From Eonycteris spelaea (taxonomy: Eukaryota; Chordata; Mammalia; Chiroptera; Pteropodidae), in NCBI GenBank assembly GCA_003508835.1, contig PUFA01000081.1, positions 2,480,001 through 2,544,000 of the forward strand: a stretch of DNA of 64,000 nucleotides, written 5' to 3'. A model generated the notes under the pieces. The model saw only the letters and a program-made list of their open reading frames with translations. It searched no databases and was not told the origin of the DNA. Shown one piece after another: positions 45,701 through 54,589 of this stretch. Each line of letters begins with the position of its first letter. Positions within the stretch are counted from its first letter, which is position 1. The position numbers were made by a program, and so were the translations under genes.

Positions 45701-48420
45701 GGGCTTGGGGCTAGCAAAGCTTTTGAGTGGCTCTCACTCAGGAGGAGCATTGGGAGCAGTGACGCTGCAGAGAACGAGTCCTTTTTCGTGCTAGGGGAGT
45801 GGCCAGCATGAGGTGACTGAGAAACACCTCCGTGGGGCAGTGGGGTAGAGGAGGTTTGTTTGCAAGTGGGAAGTGGAGCCTTTCTGAAAAGACTGCTCCT
45901 GGAGGTTGAATGTGCGACATCCTATAATCCTCAGTTATCGTTTCGTTCCAGGGCATCTGCTTCATCCGGACCAGCCGCCCGGAAAATGCCATCATCTATA
46001 ACAACAATGAGGATTTCCAAGTTGGGCAAGCCAAGGTCAGTGTAGTTCCTGTGCCAGTGAGCCCTCACAGTGAGCCCAAAGTAGGGGCCTCCCTCAAGCC
46101 ACCAGTACCTGAGCCTCACTGGCCTCCTGTGTCACCCCCAGGTGGTCCTGAAGAGCAAGGATGACCAGGTGACTGTGATCGGGGCTGGGGTAACCCTACA
46201 TGAGGCCTTGGCTGCTGCTGACCTGCTGAAGAAAGGTGAGGAGGGAGGGACCCAAATAGTCTTTGATTGGGAGCTGACTGCATCCTAGGTCTTAGGAGTG
46301 GGAACTTTACCTAGTTAAATGATAATAGTGAAAAATAAAAGCCACCCTTTAAGCACTTACTATGTGCCTAGTATGATGCTAAGTTCTGGGGCTACAGTGG
46401 CCACAGTCCCTGCTCCATGGCCCTGGAGTTAAGGTGTCCCAGCATGGCAGTCAGATCAGACGCCCTGGGCTTGCAATGGGGTTTGGTCACCACTCAGTTG
46501 AGCGCTAGTTAAATAAGTTATTCAACATCACTGTGCCTAGTTTCTTCATCCATAAAATGGAGATAATGTCCTGGGGATTTCGTAAATGTGATCTGATGTT
46601 GTTACTGTCATCGCGAGCTTACAAATGTTAGCTACCATTACTATAGCAGAGACAGGCATTAGCACCCCCTACAATAGAATCACAGTAGATATTACGTCTC
46701 ATCCATGCTGAGCACGAAAGAGAGGGTGGACATGGGCATCCTTAGGAAAATGATCTCAGATGTATGTAGGACTGGTAAGCAAAGAGGGGAATGAAGAGAC
46801 CCAGGCAGAAGGAATGGCATGTACAGAGCTCTGAGGACCTGGAGGAAGGGCCAGACAGGAGCAAGATGGGCTGGAGAAGCCAGGGAAAACCTAGTCCTAG
46901 CAGGGATGCAGATCCAGGGGGAGGATGTGAAGCAGGCGTTAGTGACTTGGAGTTGGCCTTCTGAGGTCATTCTGCTGGGTCGTCACCTGACAAAGCTATG
47001 CAGGCCCCACACATATGCCACTTAATGTTCTTTGACATTAAAGGTCAATAGCTCCTTGGCCCAGGGTGTGAGGGAAGAAAGAGGGGCGCTCCTCTCTCTT
47101 CCCTAAGACCAGGTGCTCCTAAAACAGGCCAAGGAAGGCGTCCAGGAGGAGGTGGGTGGTGTGCAGAATGCCAGAGGACTTGGCACCACACATAAACAGG
47201 AAGGGGACAAGCCATGGGAGTTAACTGGCAAGCACAAGCCCAACAATGGGAACAAGGGGACAGCTGATCCTCCTTGGGACAGGGACAGGCCACAAACTGA
47301 GCTTTTAGCTGTATGACAGCTCTAGGACACACCAGCCAGGCCCCCTCCCAGGGGCCCCATCAAAGGCCACCAAAAGGCAGACCCACAGCACCTAGCCCAT
47401 TCCCCTCAGCTACACCTCTACATCTACCTTCACAGAGAAGATCAACATCCGAGTGTTGGACCCTTTCACCATCAAGCCCCTGGATCGGAAACTCATTCTT
47501 GACAGTGCCCGTGCTACCAAGGGCAGGATCCTGACGGTGGAGGACCACTACTACGAAGGTAATAGGGCCTAGGCCAGAGAGCCAGGCCACATGGGTCAGG
47601 AGGGGCCCGGGGTCCCAATGCTAGACATCCCTCCTTTAGCCCAGCCCCAGTAGGGCAGCTATGGCCCGAGAAACGAAGAGCTGTCCCTCTGAGCATTTGG
47701 GTCTTGGCCTGTTAGGCCTCAAGCTAGGCCTGGGCCCCAGTGAACTCTCAGCGGGAACTCTACAGGGAATTCTCCATGTAGTCCTTGCCCCACAGGAAGC
47801 CAGTGGGGATTCTTATCTCACGGCTAAGAGTGAAAAAGGTGGCTTGTGTCCCAGAAGTAGTTGAAAGTTAAGGCTATTCAGATTCAAACAACACAGAATT
47901 TGTCTTTCATGAGTCCTTCCCAAAGCAACCCTCTCACACCACCTTCTCACAGAGGAGATGGGCCTAGATTCTGGGGTCCAGTGTAGATGCTAGTCTATTA
48001 ATGACAGCTGCTCACTGGAAGGTGTTAAAAATGATTCAGAGGCTACATGTGGGCTTATGGAAAGACAATAAGTGTGGTTATTGATTAGTGATGTCCACTG
48101 GCTGCCATTGGGAAGGGTTGGTGCGTATGTCATCTTTGCCATCCTGGGTTAGGGAGTAAACTCAGATTGGGAGAGGGCCAGGGGATGCACCCACTGCTTA
48201 CTCTGAGACTGAATCACTTGACTCACCTCCTTCTCTTTGCCCAGGTGGCATAGGTGAAGCAGTGTCCTCTGCAGTAGTGGGAGAGCCTGGCGTCACTGTC
48301 ACCCGCCTGGCTGTCAGCCAGGTACCAAGAAGCGGGAAGCCAGCTGAGCTGCTGAAGATGTTCGGCATTGACAAGGACGCCATCGCACAAGCTGTGAGGG
48401 GTCTTGTCACCAAGGCCTAA
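24440..48420 (+). CDS. TKT: Transketolase, 14 coding exons, two single-base frame breaks
   Basis: Transketolase moves two-carbon ketol units between sugar phosphates (for example xylulose 5-phosphate to ribose 5-phosphate or erythrose 4-phosphate) in the cytosolic non-oxidative pentose phosphate pathway, using thiamine diphosphate and Mg or Ca. Fourteen coding exons sum to 1870 nt; a 623-residue product plus stop needs 1872. In human numbering I can place His37, His77, His110, the cofactor motif Gly154-Asp155-Gly156 with Asn185, His258, Arg318, catalytic Glu366, His416, Asp424 and Arg474, all encoded. One base is short at the exon 1/2 junction and one in exon 8 before the Glu366 codon. Every other boundary is in phase and GT-AG. 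The paralogues TKTL1 and TKTL2 are unlikely: TKTL2 is intronless and TKTL1 lacks part of the N-terminal cofactor site. Start ATG in a good context (cgcgccATGG). Confidence 0.97.
24965..25085 (+). repeat. MIR SINE fragment
   Basis: 'ggggaaaccgaggctcagcg', then 'ccaggccacacacgg' and 'ctggaatttgaacccgagct', the MIR 3' half. Confidence 0.65.
26345..26500 (+). repeat. MIR SINE
   Basis: 'aataaccctatgagatagatgctg', 'cattttatagatgagaaaactgagagg' and 'tgacttacccaagctgat' in MIR order. Confidence 0.8.
28631..29100 (-). mobile_element. L1 3' end, antisense
   Basis: It begins with a T-rich run (rc of the poly(A) tail) and 'tatggtgacattggttaacg', the antisense of an L1 3'UTR. It then runs through 'caggcaaccactaatctcctttctgtct' and 'ggacatttcacgtaaatggaatcat', the standard antisense L1 landmarks. 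Confidence 0.8.
29235..29395 (+). repeat. MIR SINE
   Basis: 'agctaatatttactgagcaa', 'ctccattttacaatgaggaaactgaagctcagagag': a well preserved MIR. Confidence 0.8.
29400..29700 (+). repeat. L2 LINE remnant
   Basis: 'tcatttattcatttgtgtac', 'ccaccctcttggagcaaataaatagtcac' and 'ggagggcttctcagaggagagacatgggg' follow the L2 3' region. Confidence 0.65.
29735..30230 (-). repeat. Old L1 (L1M-type) fragment, antisense
   Basis: 'catgttataatgaacccgtatgtacccaccaccaggcttaagaac', 'attttgcattatcattcc' and 'gttgatgggccatgtgggtggtttcc' are antisense landmarks of older L1 3' ends. Confidence 0.6.
30250..30600 (-). repeat. L1 ORF2-region fragment, antisense
   Basis: 'attctgccttatcagaagtttgcctgat', 'agaattaacttttggctttgatg' and 'aaatttctgcttttttattttctttct' match the antisense of an L1 ORF2 segment. 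Confidence 0.6.
31029..31040 (+). repeat. G12 homopolymer in TKT intron 1
   Basis: Twelve consecutive G. Confidence 0.9.
33241..33358 (+). CDS. TKT: TKT exon 2
   Basis: 118 nt after the acceptor ggccacag: one leftover base, then 39 codons [20 protein letters not shown] ... DRFVLSK, including His37 and Lys75. The donor is taag|gtagga. With exon 1 ending in phase 1, two leading bases are needed but only one is present, so the Gly36 codon cannot be completed. Confidence 0.93.
33359..34147 (+). other. TKT: TKT intron 2
   Basis: 789 bp; nothing recognised beyond the splice sites. Confidence 0.9.
34148..34261 (+). CDS. TKT: TKT exon 3
   Basis: 114 nt, 38 codons, phase 0/0: [20 protein letters not shown] ... 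DLDGHPVP. It carries His77 (of the KGH motif) and His110, both substrate and cofactor contacts. The acceptor is ccttggcag and the donor is ccg|gtaagt. Confidence 0.96.
34262..35073 (+). other. TKT: TKT intron 3
   Basis: 812 bp. A C11 run lies at 34695-34705 and a MIR at about 34760-34885. Confidence 0.9.
34760..34885 (+). repeat. MIR SINE fragment
   Basis: 'ccatttacagatgagggaatggaggc' and 'cagagctggtatttgaaccac', the MIR 3' half. Confidence 0.7.
35074..35171 (+). CDS. TKT: TKT exon 4
   Basis: 98 nt: [20 protein letters not shown] ... GKYFDKA plus two bases of Ser146. Includes the glycine-rich GSLGQGLG stretch that lines the cofactor pocket. The donor is ccag|gtaacg. Confidence 0.96.
35290..35410 (+). 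repeat. MIR SINE fragment
   Basis: 'cagatgaggaaataggctcc' and 'gccaggtttgaatccagagcccatgctcctgacca', the MIR 3' half. Confidence 0.75.
35850..35985 (+). repeat. MIR SINE fragment
   Basis: 'ccttccacagatgaggtgactgag' and 'ggtaggatttgaatctattcag'. Confidence 0.65.
37980..38165 (-). repeat. MIR SINE, antisense
   Basis: On +: 'gtgtttgaatctctgttccactac', 'tgtgaccttcagacaagtcccttgac' and 'cggcaccctgccatag', the reverse of MIR. Confidence 0.7.
39065..39256 (+). CDS. TKT: TKT exon 5
   Basis: 192 nt: [20 protein letters not shown] ... YQKRCEAF plus two bases. It holds the thiamine-diphosphate motif GDG (154-156, Asp155 binding the metal) through Asn185 in LDINRLGQ. The acceptor is catctgcag and the donor is tcgg|gtatgt. 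Confidence 0.97.
39257..40896 (+). other. TKT: TKT intron 5
   Basis: 1.64 kb with an antisense MIR (about 40180-40375). That MIR carries a weak CTCF-like core at 40267-40280. The rest is unassigned. Confidence 0.85.
40180..40375 (-). repeat. MIR SINE, antisense
   Basis: On +: 'ttaagtcctggctctgtcactaactggc', 'ggatctcagtttacttgtctataaagtgggg' and 'gttagctgctattttcattat'. Confidence 0.8.
40897..41015 (+). CDS. TKT: TKT exon 6
   Basis: 119 nt: completes Gly210, then [20 protein letters not shown] ... TFKGRGIS and one base. The acceptor is tgtccccag. The donor is tcag|gtctgt, a weaker match to consensus than its neighbours. Confidence 0.96.
41016..42537 (+). other. TKT: TKT intron 6
   Basis: 1.5 kb of GC-rich sequence. 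I recognise nothing in it. The long minus-strand frame at 41781-42431 shows no domain. Confidence 0.85.
42538..42731 (+). CDS. TKT: TKT exon 7
   Basis: 194 nt: completes Gly250, then [20 protein letters not shown] ... PSYKVGDK. Carries catalytic-site His258 (SWHGK) and the linker between the N-terminal PP and middle Pyr domains. The donor is caag|gtaaag. Confidence 0.96.
42732..43499 (+). other. TKT: TKT intron 7
   Basis: 768 bp with a MIR fragment at about 42930-43025. Confidence 0.9.
42930..43025 (+). repeat. MIR SINE fragment
   Basis: 'agactcagagagggcaagggacttgcccatagtcacacagcaagg', a clear MIR core. Confidence 0.75.
43500..43663 (+). CDS. TKT: TKT exon 8, one base short
   Basis: 164 nt where 165 are needed: [20 protein letters not shown] ... 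[10 protein letters not shown], then GC-GAG-CAG-AAC-ATG. One base of the Ala365 codon is absent between 43651 and 43652. Arg318 is present, and the codon for catalytic Glu366 (GAG) directly follows the break. Read literally, the exon ends ...ASRTW and meets TGA at the first codon of exon 9. The donor is catg|gtaggt. Confidence 0.95.
43664..44798 (+). other. TKT: TKT intron 8
   Basis: 1.1 kb; nothing recognised. Confidence 0.9.
44799..44955 (+). CDS. TKT: TKT exon 9
   Basis: 157 nt: [20 protein letters not shown] ... [13 protein letters not shown] plus one base. Includes His416. It starts in phase 0, so the exon 8 deficit is not compensated here. The donor is attg|gtgagt. Confidence 0.96.
44956..45091 (+). 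other. TKT: TKT intron 9 (136 bp)
   Basis: A short intron with GT-AG ends; nothing else. Confidence 0.93.
45092..45222 (+). CDS. TKT: TKT exon 10
   Basis: 131 nt: completes Gly422, then [20 protein letters not shown] ... ELAANTK. Asp424 contacts the substrate. The acceptor is caccgcag and the donor is aaag|gttagt. Confidence 0.96.
45223..45951 (+). other. TKT: TKT intron 10
   Basis: 729 bp; nothing recognised. Confidence 0.9.
45952..46035 (+). CDS. TKT: TKT exon 11
   Basis: 84 nt, 28 codons, phase 0/0: [20 protein letters not shown] and DFQVGQAK. Arg474 contacts the sugar phosphate. The acceptor is cgttccag and the donor is caag|gtcagt. Confidence 0.96.
46142..46235 (+). CDS. TKT: TKT exon 12
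   Basis: 94 nt: [31 protein letters not shown] and one base, the start of the C-terminal domain. Intron 11 before it is only 106 bp. The donor is aaag|gtgagg. Confidence 0.96.
46440..46640 (-). repeat. MIR SINE, antisense
   Basis: On +: 'tgcctagtttcttcatccataaaatggagataatg' and 'gagcttacaaatgttagctaccatt'. Confidence 0.75.
46690..46990 (+). repeat. L2 LINE remnant
   Basis: 'aatgaagagacccaggcagaaggaatggcatgtacagagctctgagg' and 'gggccagacaggagcaagatggg' follow the L2 3' region. Confidence 0.55.
47436..47558 (+). CDS. TKT: TKT exon 13
   Basis: 123 nt: completes a Glu codon, then [20 protein letters not shown] ... [10 protein letters not shown] plus one base. The acceptor is cttcacag and the donor is gaag|gtaata. 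Confidence 0.96.
47559..48244 (+). other. TKT: TKT intron 13
   Basis: 686 bp; nothing recognised. Confidence 0.9.
48245..48420 (+). CDS. TKT: TKT exon 14 coding part and stop
   Basis: 176 nt: completes Gly, then [20 protein letters not shown] ... [13 protein letters not shown] and TAA at 48418-48420. The C-terminal TKA matches the usual end of mammalian transketolase. The acceptor is tttgcccag. Confidence 0.97.
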
Positions 48421-48535
48421 GGAGTTACAGGGTGTGGGGCGGGGATTCTACACATTCCAGAGAGATTCTGGCCGAGGTGCTCAAAGATGTACTGAGAAGA
48501 GTGGTAAATATATGTTTTGAGAAAAACGAATCAGC
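48421..48535 (+). terminator. TKT: TKT 3'UTR with variant poly(A) signal AATATA
   Basis: A short 3'UTR. No AATAAA lies within 100 bp. The variant AATATA at 48507-48512 is followed by 'tgttttgag', a GU-rich element. The mRNA end near 48530 is an inference. Confidence 0.55.
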
Positions 48536-49850
48536 CCCTGAAATGTTTTTTCTTTGACATGGATGTGGCCAGTGCGGGTTCTGGGGAAGAAGGGGAAGGA
48601 AGAGGGAGGATGGTTGGCACCTTTGGCTCTGGGCCAGAACCTGGGTGTCTTAAGGCCTCTGCAGCCACCTTTCCTGACCCAGCCTCTACCTCAACTGCCA
48701 CAATTGCTGCTGCCTCCCAGGTACTGACTACAACCTGTTTTCCAGCCCAGAGGCTGCAAACCCAAATCCCTCACCTCGCCCTCAGCCACCAGCCCCAGGG
48801 AAGCTGGAAGCTGCCTCAGGCCAGGGGCTGTTCAAGCCACCTTAGAGCTGCCTCACCTCTCTCAAGGCCCTGCAGCCCTGCCTCAGGTCTCCCAGGGGGA
48901 GGAGGCACACTTGCTTATTGTCACTGCTCCTTGCTTTGTCCTCTAACTAGTAATCTCACAGAGACACGGGACAGCTTCCGTCCTGGGGAAGAAGGTGACC
49001 CTCAGGGTGGCATCAGAGCTGTAGGTGGCAAGTTAAACAAGAAGGTCCAGCGCCCCACCCTCCACCACAGACCAGACATCCTCAATCCTGAGTGTTCAGG
49101 ACTGCCTCCCCTCAGCTTGCTACAATGTAGGTCTCTGGGTCTTGCTTCTTGAGCCTGGGACTCTATTCGACAGCTGGCTCAGGAGCTTCTCATGTCACAC
49201 TTAGAGAGGGGTGCTGGCCTAGGCTCCAGCCCCTACCCTCTCTGATTCCCTCACTCCCTGTGACCACAACTTATTTCTCCCCCTGCTGCATGGGGCTCAG
49301 TAGGAGTCAGCTCTGCTTGTGTTAACTGTAGAGACCTTTGTACTGGCCTAGGACAAACCAATGTCAGAAAAAAGGTTGGACACCCCTGGCCACTGGTAGG
49401 GCCCTCAGGGAATCCTCAGCCCTTGGGGAAGATGAAATACATTGTAGACAATCTGGACAGAATGAATCAGACCCACAGATACCAAACCACCACCCACTCA
49501 GCTACTTGGCTAGTTTTGGCTGTACCAGGGACTGTGCCAGCATTCAACTCATCAGTGCCAGAGGAAAGGGGAAGAGCAGGGCTGGGGAGGAGGCCTGGGC
49601 TGGCATAACCACTCTCCATCTCTGGGTTATTGCGTCTCAGCCTGTGAGCACTAGCTGGAGGTGAATTCAGCACTAGACTTGGGGGTCTGAGCAAGCCTCA
49701 GGGAGCTGTGGACACCAGGCACTACAGGAGCCCACGTGGGGAGGAGGAAGGGAAGGGTGAGCCCCTTCCTTCTACATTAGACAATAGGGGTAGGTTGAGA
49801 GGGACAGTTGTCAGCCAAAGCTTTGCGTCCTGACGCAATTATGATGCTTC
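48536..49850. other. Intergenic, downstream of TKT
   Basis: GC-rich, with no recognised gene. The 211-codon frame at 48517-49152 starts in the TKT 3'UTR, is rich in Pro/Ser/Ala and has no domain; I take it as chance. Confidence 0.65.
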
Positions 49851-49852
49851 CT

Positions 49853-50140
49853 TGTATAGTCATGGGCCACATAATGACATTTCAGTCAACAGAATGCATA
49901 TATGACAGTGGTCCCATAAAATTCCTATCAACCACCTAGTGACGTCATAGCACAACACATCACTCACATGTTTGTGGCGATGCTGGTGTAAAAAACCTAA
50001 TGAGCTACCAGTCATAAAAGTATAACAATTATACTAGTGTGCCATACAGTTTAGGTTTGTGGAACTCTATGATATTCCCACGACGAAATCGCCTAAGGAT
50101 GCATTTCCTAGAAGCATCCCCTTTGTTAGGCAGGGCATGA
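49853..50140 (+). mobile_element. Non-autonomous DNA transposon (Tigger-like MITE) remnant
   Basis: It starts 'agtcatgggccacataatgacatttcagtcaac' and ends 'cgacgaaatcgcctaaggatgcatttcc...ggcagggcatgacc'. The outer ends are imperfect inverted repeats (gtcatg...catgac). The body ('gtgacgtcatagcacaacacatcactcac', 'gcgatgctggtgtaaa') matches a known mammalian DNA-transposon text whose exact family name I cannot give with certainty. Confidence 0.65.
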
Positions 50141-50230
50141 CCAAAACCCAAAACAACCTAAAACCATAAAAGAGGAAGAAAATCCACAAAGGTCTGTAGG
50201 CAGCAGCCCTGGGAAAGAAAGGCGAGGTGG

Positions 50231-50244
50231 GTGCCACCTAGTGG
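50231..50244 (-). promoter_or_regulatory. CTCF-type motif, copy A
   Basis: Reverse complement CCACTAGGTGGCAC fits the CTCF core CCASYAGRKGGCRS at every position. It lies inside a 28-bp block (50226-50253) that recurs exactly at 51244-51271. Occupancy cannot be judged from sequence. Confidence 0.6.
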
Positions 50245-50394
50245 TCTTCCTGGTACTGCACTGCCCGGGACAGCCCCTAGGTGGAGCTGAGATAGGACTG
50301 TTGTCCTAACAGGGCTGCAGCCAGCAGGGAACCGTGAGCAGCAGGAGTCAGAGGTGAAGGTGACAGTATACCTCCTGCAAGCCAGGATTTTATG

Positions 50395-50515
50395 TGTACA
50401 TATCTTACTTAGTCCCCATTTTGCAGAGGAGCTAGAGCTAAAGCTCAGAGGATAGACTAGTGAACCCAGCACAGTACTGGCAGAGCTGGGACTGGGACTC
50501 AGAGGTCCCAGCCTC
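50395..50515 (+). repeat. MIR SINE fragment
   Basis: 'ccccattttgcagaggagctag', 'aaagctcagaggatagac' and 'gcagagctgggactgggactc'. Confidence 0.65.
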
Positions 50516-51248
50516 TGCCTGCACACTGGGCCATCCTGTGTAGGGGTTGCACAGCAGGCCCTCTAGAGAAGGGCCTTGCGTCCTGCAGAAAATGCTCACG
50601 GGGAGTGTGGAGGGACAGGTCCTGTAGGTTTATCAGCATAGTTGCCTGTGGTCCCCAGAGCCTACCGTCCCACACAGAGAAGTTTCTAGAAGCAAATGGT
50701 GAGGCGGGCACCTGAACCGTGGGCACAGACCCAGACGTGCAGGGAGACTAGGGTAGACCTGCTGGACCATATACCCTGGGCAGCCATGGTCCCCCAGGAC
50801 CTGGGCTGTCCTGGCGAATCCAACAGGAGAGGTGGCTGTCCTCACCCCAGCCTACCAGCCTCTCAAAGGCCCACACAGCTTGTGAAGGAGAAGATAAGGC
50901 CTGGGTAGGTAGGCACTTGGGGCTTGGGCAGGATGGGGACAATGGCAATGCTCCCAAGGCCTCTGACCCAGTCCTGGATAGCAAGGACACTGGCAATTGT
51001 GGGACATTTAGGGATCCGGGGGCCATGATGAGCCTCTGAAACTGCCTCCTCTCTTGTTTTGCTGAGAAGACATAGTGCAGAATGTATGTGGTACAGAATG
51101 TGCTAGGAGACAGTCAGCTGGACCTCATGGGAGTCCAAGGAATCTGTTATTTCTCCCTCAGCTCCTGGCCAAGGGAGACAAGAAGCCAGGACAAAGTGCC
51201 TGAGGCTACCTATGGTCCGACCTCTCAGCCAGAAGAGAGGTGGGGTGG

Positions 51249-51262
51249 GTGCCACCTAGTGG
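51249..51262 (-). promoter_or_regulatory. CTCF-type motif, copy B
   Basis: The same CCACTAGGTGGCAC word as copy A, within the second exact 28-bp block (51244-51271), same orientation, 1018 bp away. Confidence 0.6.
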
Positions 51263-51614
51263 TCTTCCTGGCCAGGCCTCATGGCTTAAGTAGCTGAGGG
51301 GAAGGTCAGCAAGGCTGGAGGAGGGCCAAGGCTGTGGGTCATCTGGGCCCCACAACAACCTTTCCTGGTACCAAAGAAAAGGCCCCCCAGCCCAGCTGGC
51401 AGAGAAGGGAGTCCAGAGGTCACTTTTTCTCACACCATCGCACATAGCTATGTGACATAGCTGTAGGAGGTGTGGGGGTATGGGTGCCCTGGGTCAGATC
51501 TCACTTAGTCCCTAAGCCACTCAAGTGAGGCTGCAGTCAGCTGAGCCTGACAAGGGACAGGCAGGGAAGCAGGCAGGGCTGGAGGTACCTCACAAAGCCC
51601 CTCAGACCAAAACA

Positions 51615-51780
51615 CTATGGAGTAACAGGTCTGGGTTCTGATCCCACCTCCCCAGCTCTCACTCTGTGCCACTGGGAATCATCTCTCCAAACTTCAGTTT
51701 CCTCATCTGTTAATGACAGGTTCCTCATAAGGCTGCTGTGAGAATGAAATAACAGACGTGATAATGTTGTTAGCAGAACG
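51615..51780 (-). repeat. MIR SINE, antisense
   Basis: On +: 'tctgggttctgatcccacctcc', 'aacttcagtttcctcatctgttaatgac' and 'ataaggctgctgtgagaatgaaataa'. Confidence 0.8.
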
Positions 51781-51949
51781 CCAGGGAGATGAGGACTCAG
51801 AAAGACAGTTGCAATGCCTGATAAGCCATACACAAGTGCACCTGGCCGGGGGCTGGCTAGTGGTGGTTAGTGCTGGGCTCCGCGTGACTACAATACCTAG
51901 GAAGCTCAGGGCTCTACCTGCGGTAGTTCAGGATGCTTTTACACAACTG

Positions 51950-52060
51950 TTGTTTTTTAAAAGCTTTATTGAGATGTACATAATTCGCCTGTTATAGGTA
52001 TACATTGTAAGGTATACATTCAGACCCCGTCAAAAATTTCATTTTAGCTGATCTCGGGGA
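51950..52060 (-). repeat. L1 3' end fragment, antisense
   Basis: 'aaagctttattgagatgtacataattcgcc' and 'gtatacattcagac' match antisense L1 3' tails. Confidence 0.6.
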
Positions 52061-54589
52061 CACAGATCTCAACGACTAGCTGGTCTCCCCATCATCCTCC
52101 GAGGCTCAAGTTGTACCACTTTTCGGTAGGCAGTGGCCAATGTGGAGGAGGAACCTGCACCCCCAACTGTAGCACTGGGGAGGCTGGGCTCATGAATCAG
52201 AGACCCTGGGCTGTAACAGTGCCTTCTGGTAGTCACACAGCACCAAACTTGCAAGATGCATTCTGGGACAAAGAGGAAGCTTCCAGGCAATACCCAATGA
52301 GAGACTAGACAGGGTTCTCTCCCAACAACTTCAGCTCCCATTAATTTTGTTCCTAAATTACCCGAAATGTGCCACCTTCTTCCCCCATCCTGGTCCAGAG
52401 CCCCATTATTTAGCCCTGCACAAACCAACACAGGCAGCCTCCAGCTGCCTTCTGACCTCTGCCCCTCCCCCAATCCATTCTCTACATAGAAGCCCAAGGG
52501 AACCTTCTAGAACCTGACACAAGCACTTTCCTTTTCAAAGACATCCCCACCCCCATGACTCTTGCTGGATTAAGCCCAGCCTCTAGTGAGGCCCTAAATG
52601 GCCTCCACTTGCCCCCCCACTCCTTGCTCTACAGGCCCAGCTTCTCTCAGTTCCTCCATGTCTCTCCCACTTCCTCTTCTGCCCCCCATCCCTCCCCAGT
52701 CTGGGTTGTGCTTGAACACTTAGGGCAGAAGAAAACACAAGTCAGTTTGGCAAAGGGAGAAAACAGACCAAGAGGAAGAAGAAAGAGCTTGGTTGGCGGA
52801 GAATTAGAAGAGACTCTGGGAGAATGTGACCTCTGAGCCAAGCCTTTGGGCATAAGCTGGGTTTTGACTGAGAGTGAGCTGAGTGTGCATGGGCAGTGGG
52901 CAAGGGCATCTGAGAAGGCACAACCTACTTGGGCAACAGCGGACATCTGGTTTGACTGGAGGGCACATGCAGGGACAATGGGGTGATGCAGTGTTGAATG
53001 CTAACTTCATCAGTTATTAAGCCTCAACTATGCCTGCAGAGACTTCCATTTTAACTTTTGCAGGAAGAGAAAGTTTTCTTTTTCCTTCTCCAATCAGTAT
53101 TTTATTGCATGCTTTTCCCTGCCTAGGCCCTGTGCAAAGAAGAAGCCAAAGATGAACCAGCCCTAATTCATGTCCACCAGGCCAGTGATTTCTCAAACCT
53201 GGCTGAAGTACAGAATGGGAGATGTCTGTGGGTATCAAGCCCTAGGCCAAATCACCACCTTTCTGTGGCTTTCCTTAGCCAAGACAGTACAAGCTAAAAT
53301 TCTTACAAAAGGGTTTACTAAAACAAGAGCAAACAGAAAGGAAATAAACTCCTGGAGGACTTGAAGTATAAAATTAATCAGACATGGTTTCCTAAAACTT
53401 CCCAAATCATAAGGTTGTCTTTCTGTTCTCATCCCCCACACCCGAGAAATCCGCATGCAAGCCCAACATTCAGTCATAATAGCCAAGGCTGGCCCCCTCT
53501 CACCAGCTGCCCCTGGAGCAGGTCATCTAGACATTCTGGTGGTGTAAACGATCTTCCTCCACTGCTTCATATCCATTATCTGTGTTCTATGTTCTGCACG
53601 TTCCCGCTCCCTCTCCTCAATCCAGTTTCAAACACAGTAGAGTAACATATGTAGGGGAAGCAGCAGAAGAAATTTTAATATTTTAATCAGAATTACCAAC
53701 AAACAACAAATAAAATGCAGCCTTTCTTTAGTAAATATTTCTAAATTCTCGTGCTTTGGAGGGTTACCTAGGAAATGGCCCTCTGCAGATCTCTAGTCAA
53801 AAGACCTAGTAGATCGCTCTCCTCTGCGTTTCTCCCTTTCATAAGGCAGTTGTATCTATTATCATCTGTTATGGTGATTTGTTCTAGACTGTGAAATCCT
53901 TAAAACCCAGGAAAGTTTCTAGCTCATCTTTATTTTCTCCACATAGCCAGGTGCAGTGTTTCATACAGGGTAGATGCCACATGAATGTCGGTCCGACAAA
54001 GTGAGTAACTGAGAAAGGAGTAGCACAATAGTACATTTACGTGAGAAAACTTCATTTTGGTTGAGAAAGTTCCTTGCACATTCGCCTTGCTGAAAAGTTC
54101 GTGCATTTCATTATCTACATAGAAACAGTTTTCCTGCCTTGTGCCCACCCCTGTAGCAGTCATGACATTTACTTTTACAAAGGAATGTTAAATCAAGTGA
54201 CCTCTAGAGGTTATTTGCCTGCCTTTGCAATGCCAGATAATAGCTCGTGTAATTACTGCTTCCGACATTCTTTGCTCCTTCGGGTAGATCCATATATCCA
54301 TCTGGAATAGTTTTGCTTCTTCCTGAAAGACTTTCTGTAACATTTTTGATAGCTGCTGGAGATTAATTATTTCAGCTTTGGATGTCTGAACAACTCTGAC
54401 AGCCTTGCCAGTCATAAAATTCTGGGTCGACTCCGCGTATTTTGCCCGTTAGTATTTTAAAGATTTGCCCCCGTTGTGCAACTTGCAGTGTTTTGAAAAA
54501 GAAAGCTATCGTCCTTATTTTCTTTTTCTCTGTACTTTTTTCTTTGATTTTTTAAAGATTTTTCTCTTTACCACTGTTTTTTGGGTGTT
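52061..54589. other. Intergenic
   Basis: A diverged L2-like piece may lie at 52800-52950. No gene is recognised. Confidence 0.6.

Larger units (their letters stand above)
46236..47435 (+). other. TKT: TKT intron 12
   Basis: 1.2 kb with a MIR/L2-like piece near 46318-46435, an antisense MIR (46440-46640) and an L2 remnant (46690-46990). Confidence 0.85.

Noticed and set aside
48517..49152. 211-codon open frame after TKT
   Set aside because: It starts in the TKT 3'UTR, has no recognisable domain and has the Pro/Ser/Ala composition of GC-rich noncoding DNA.
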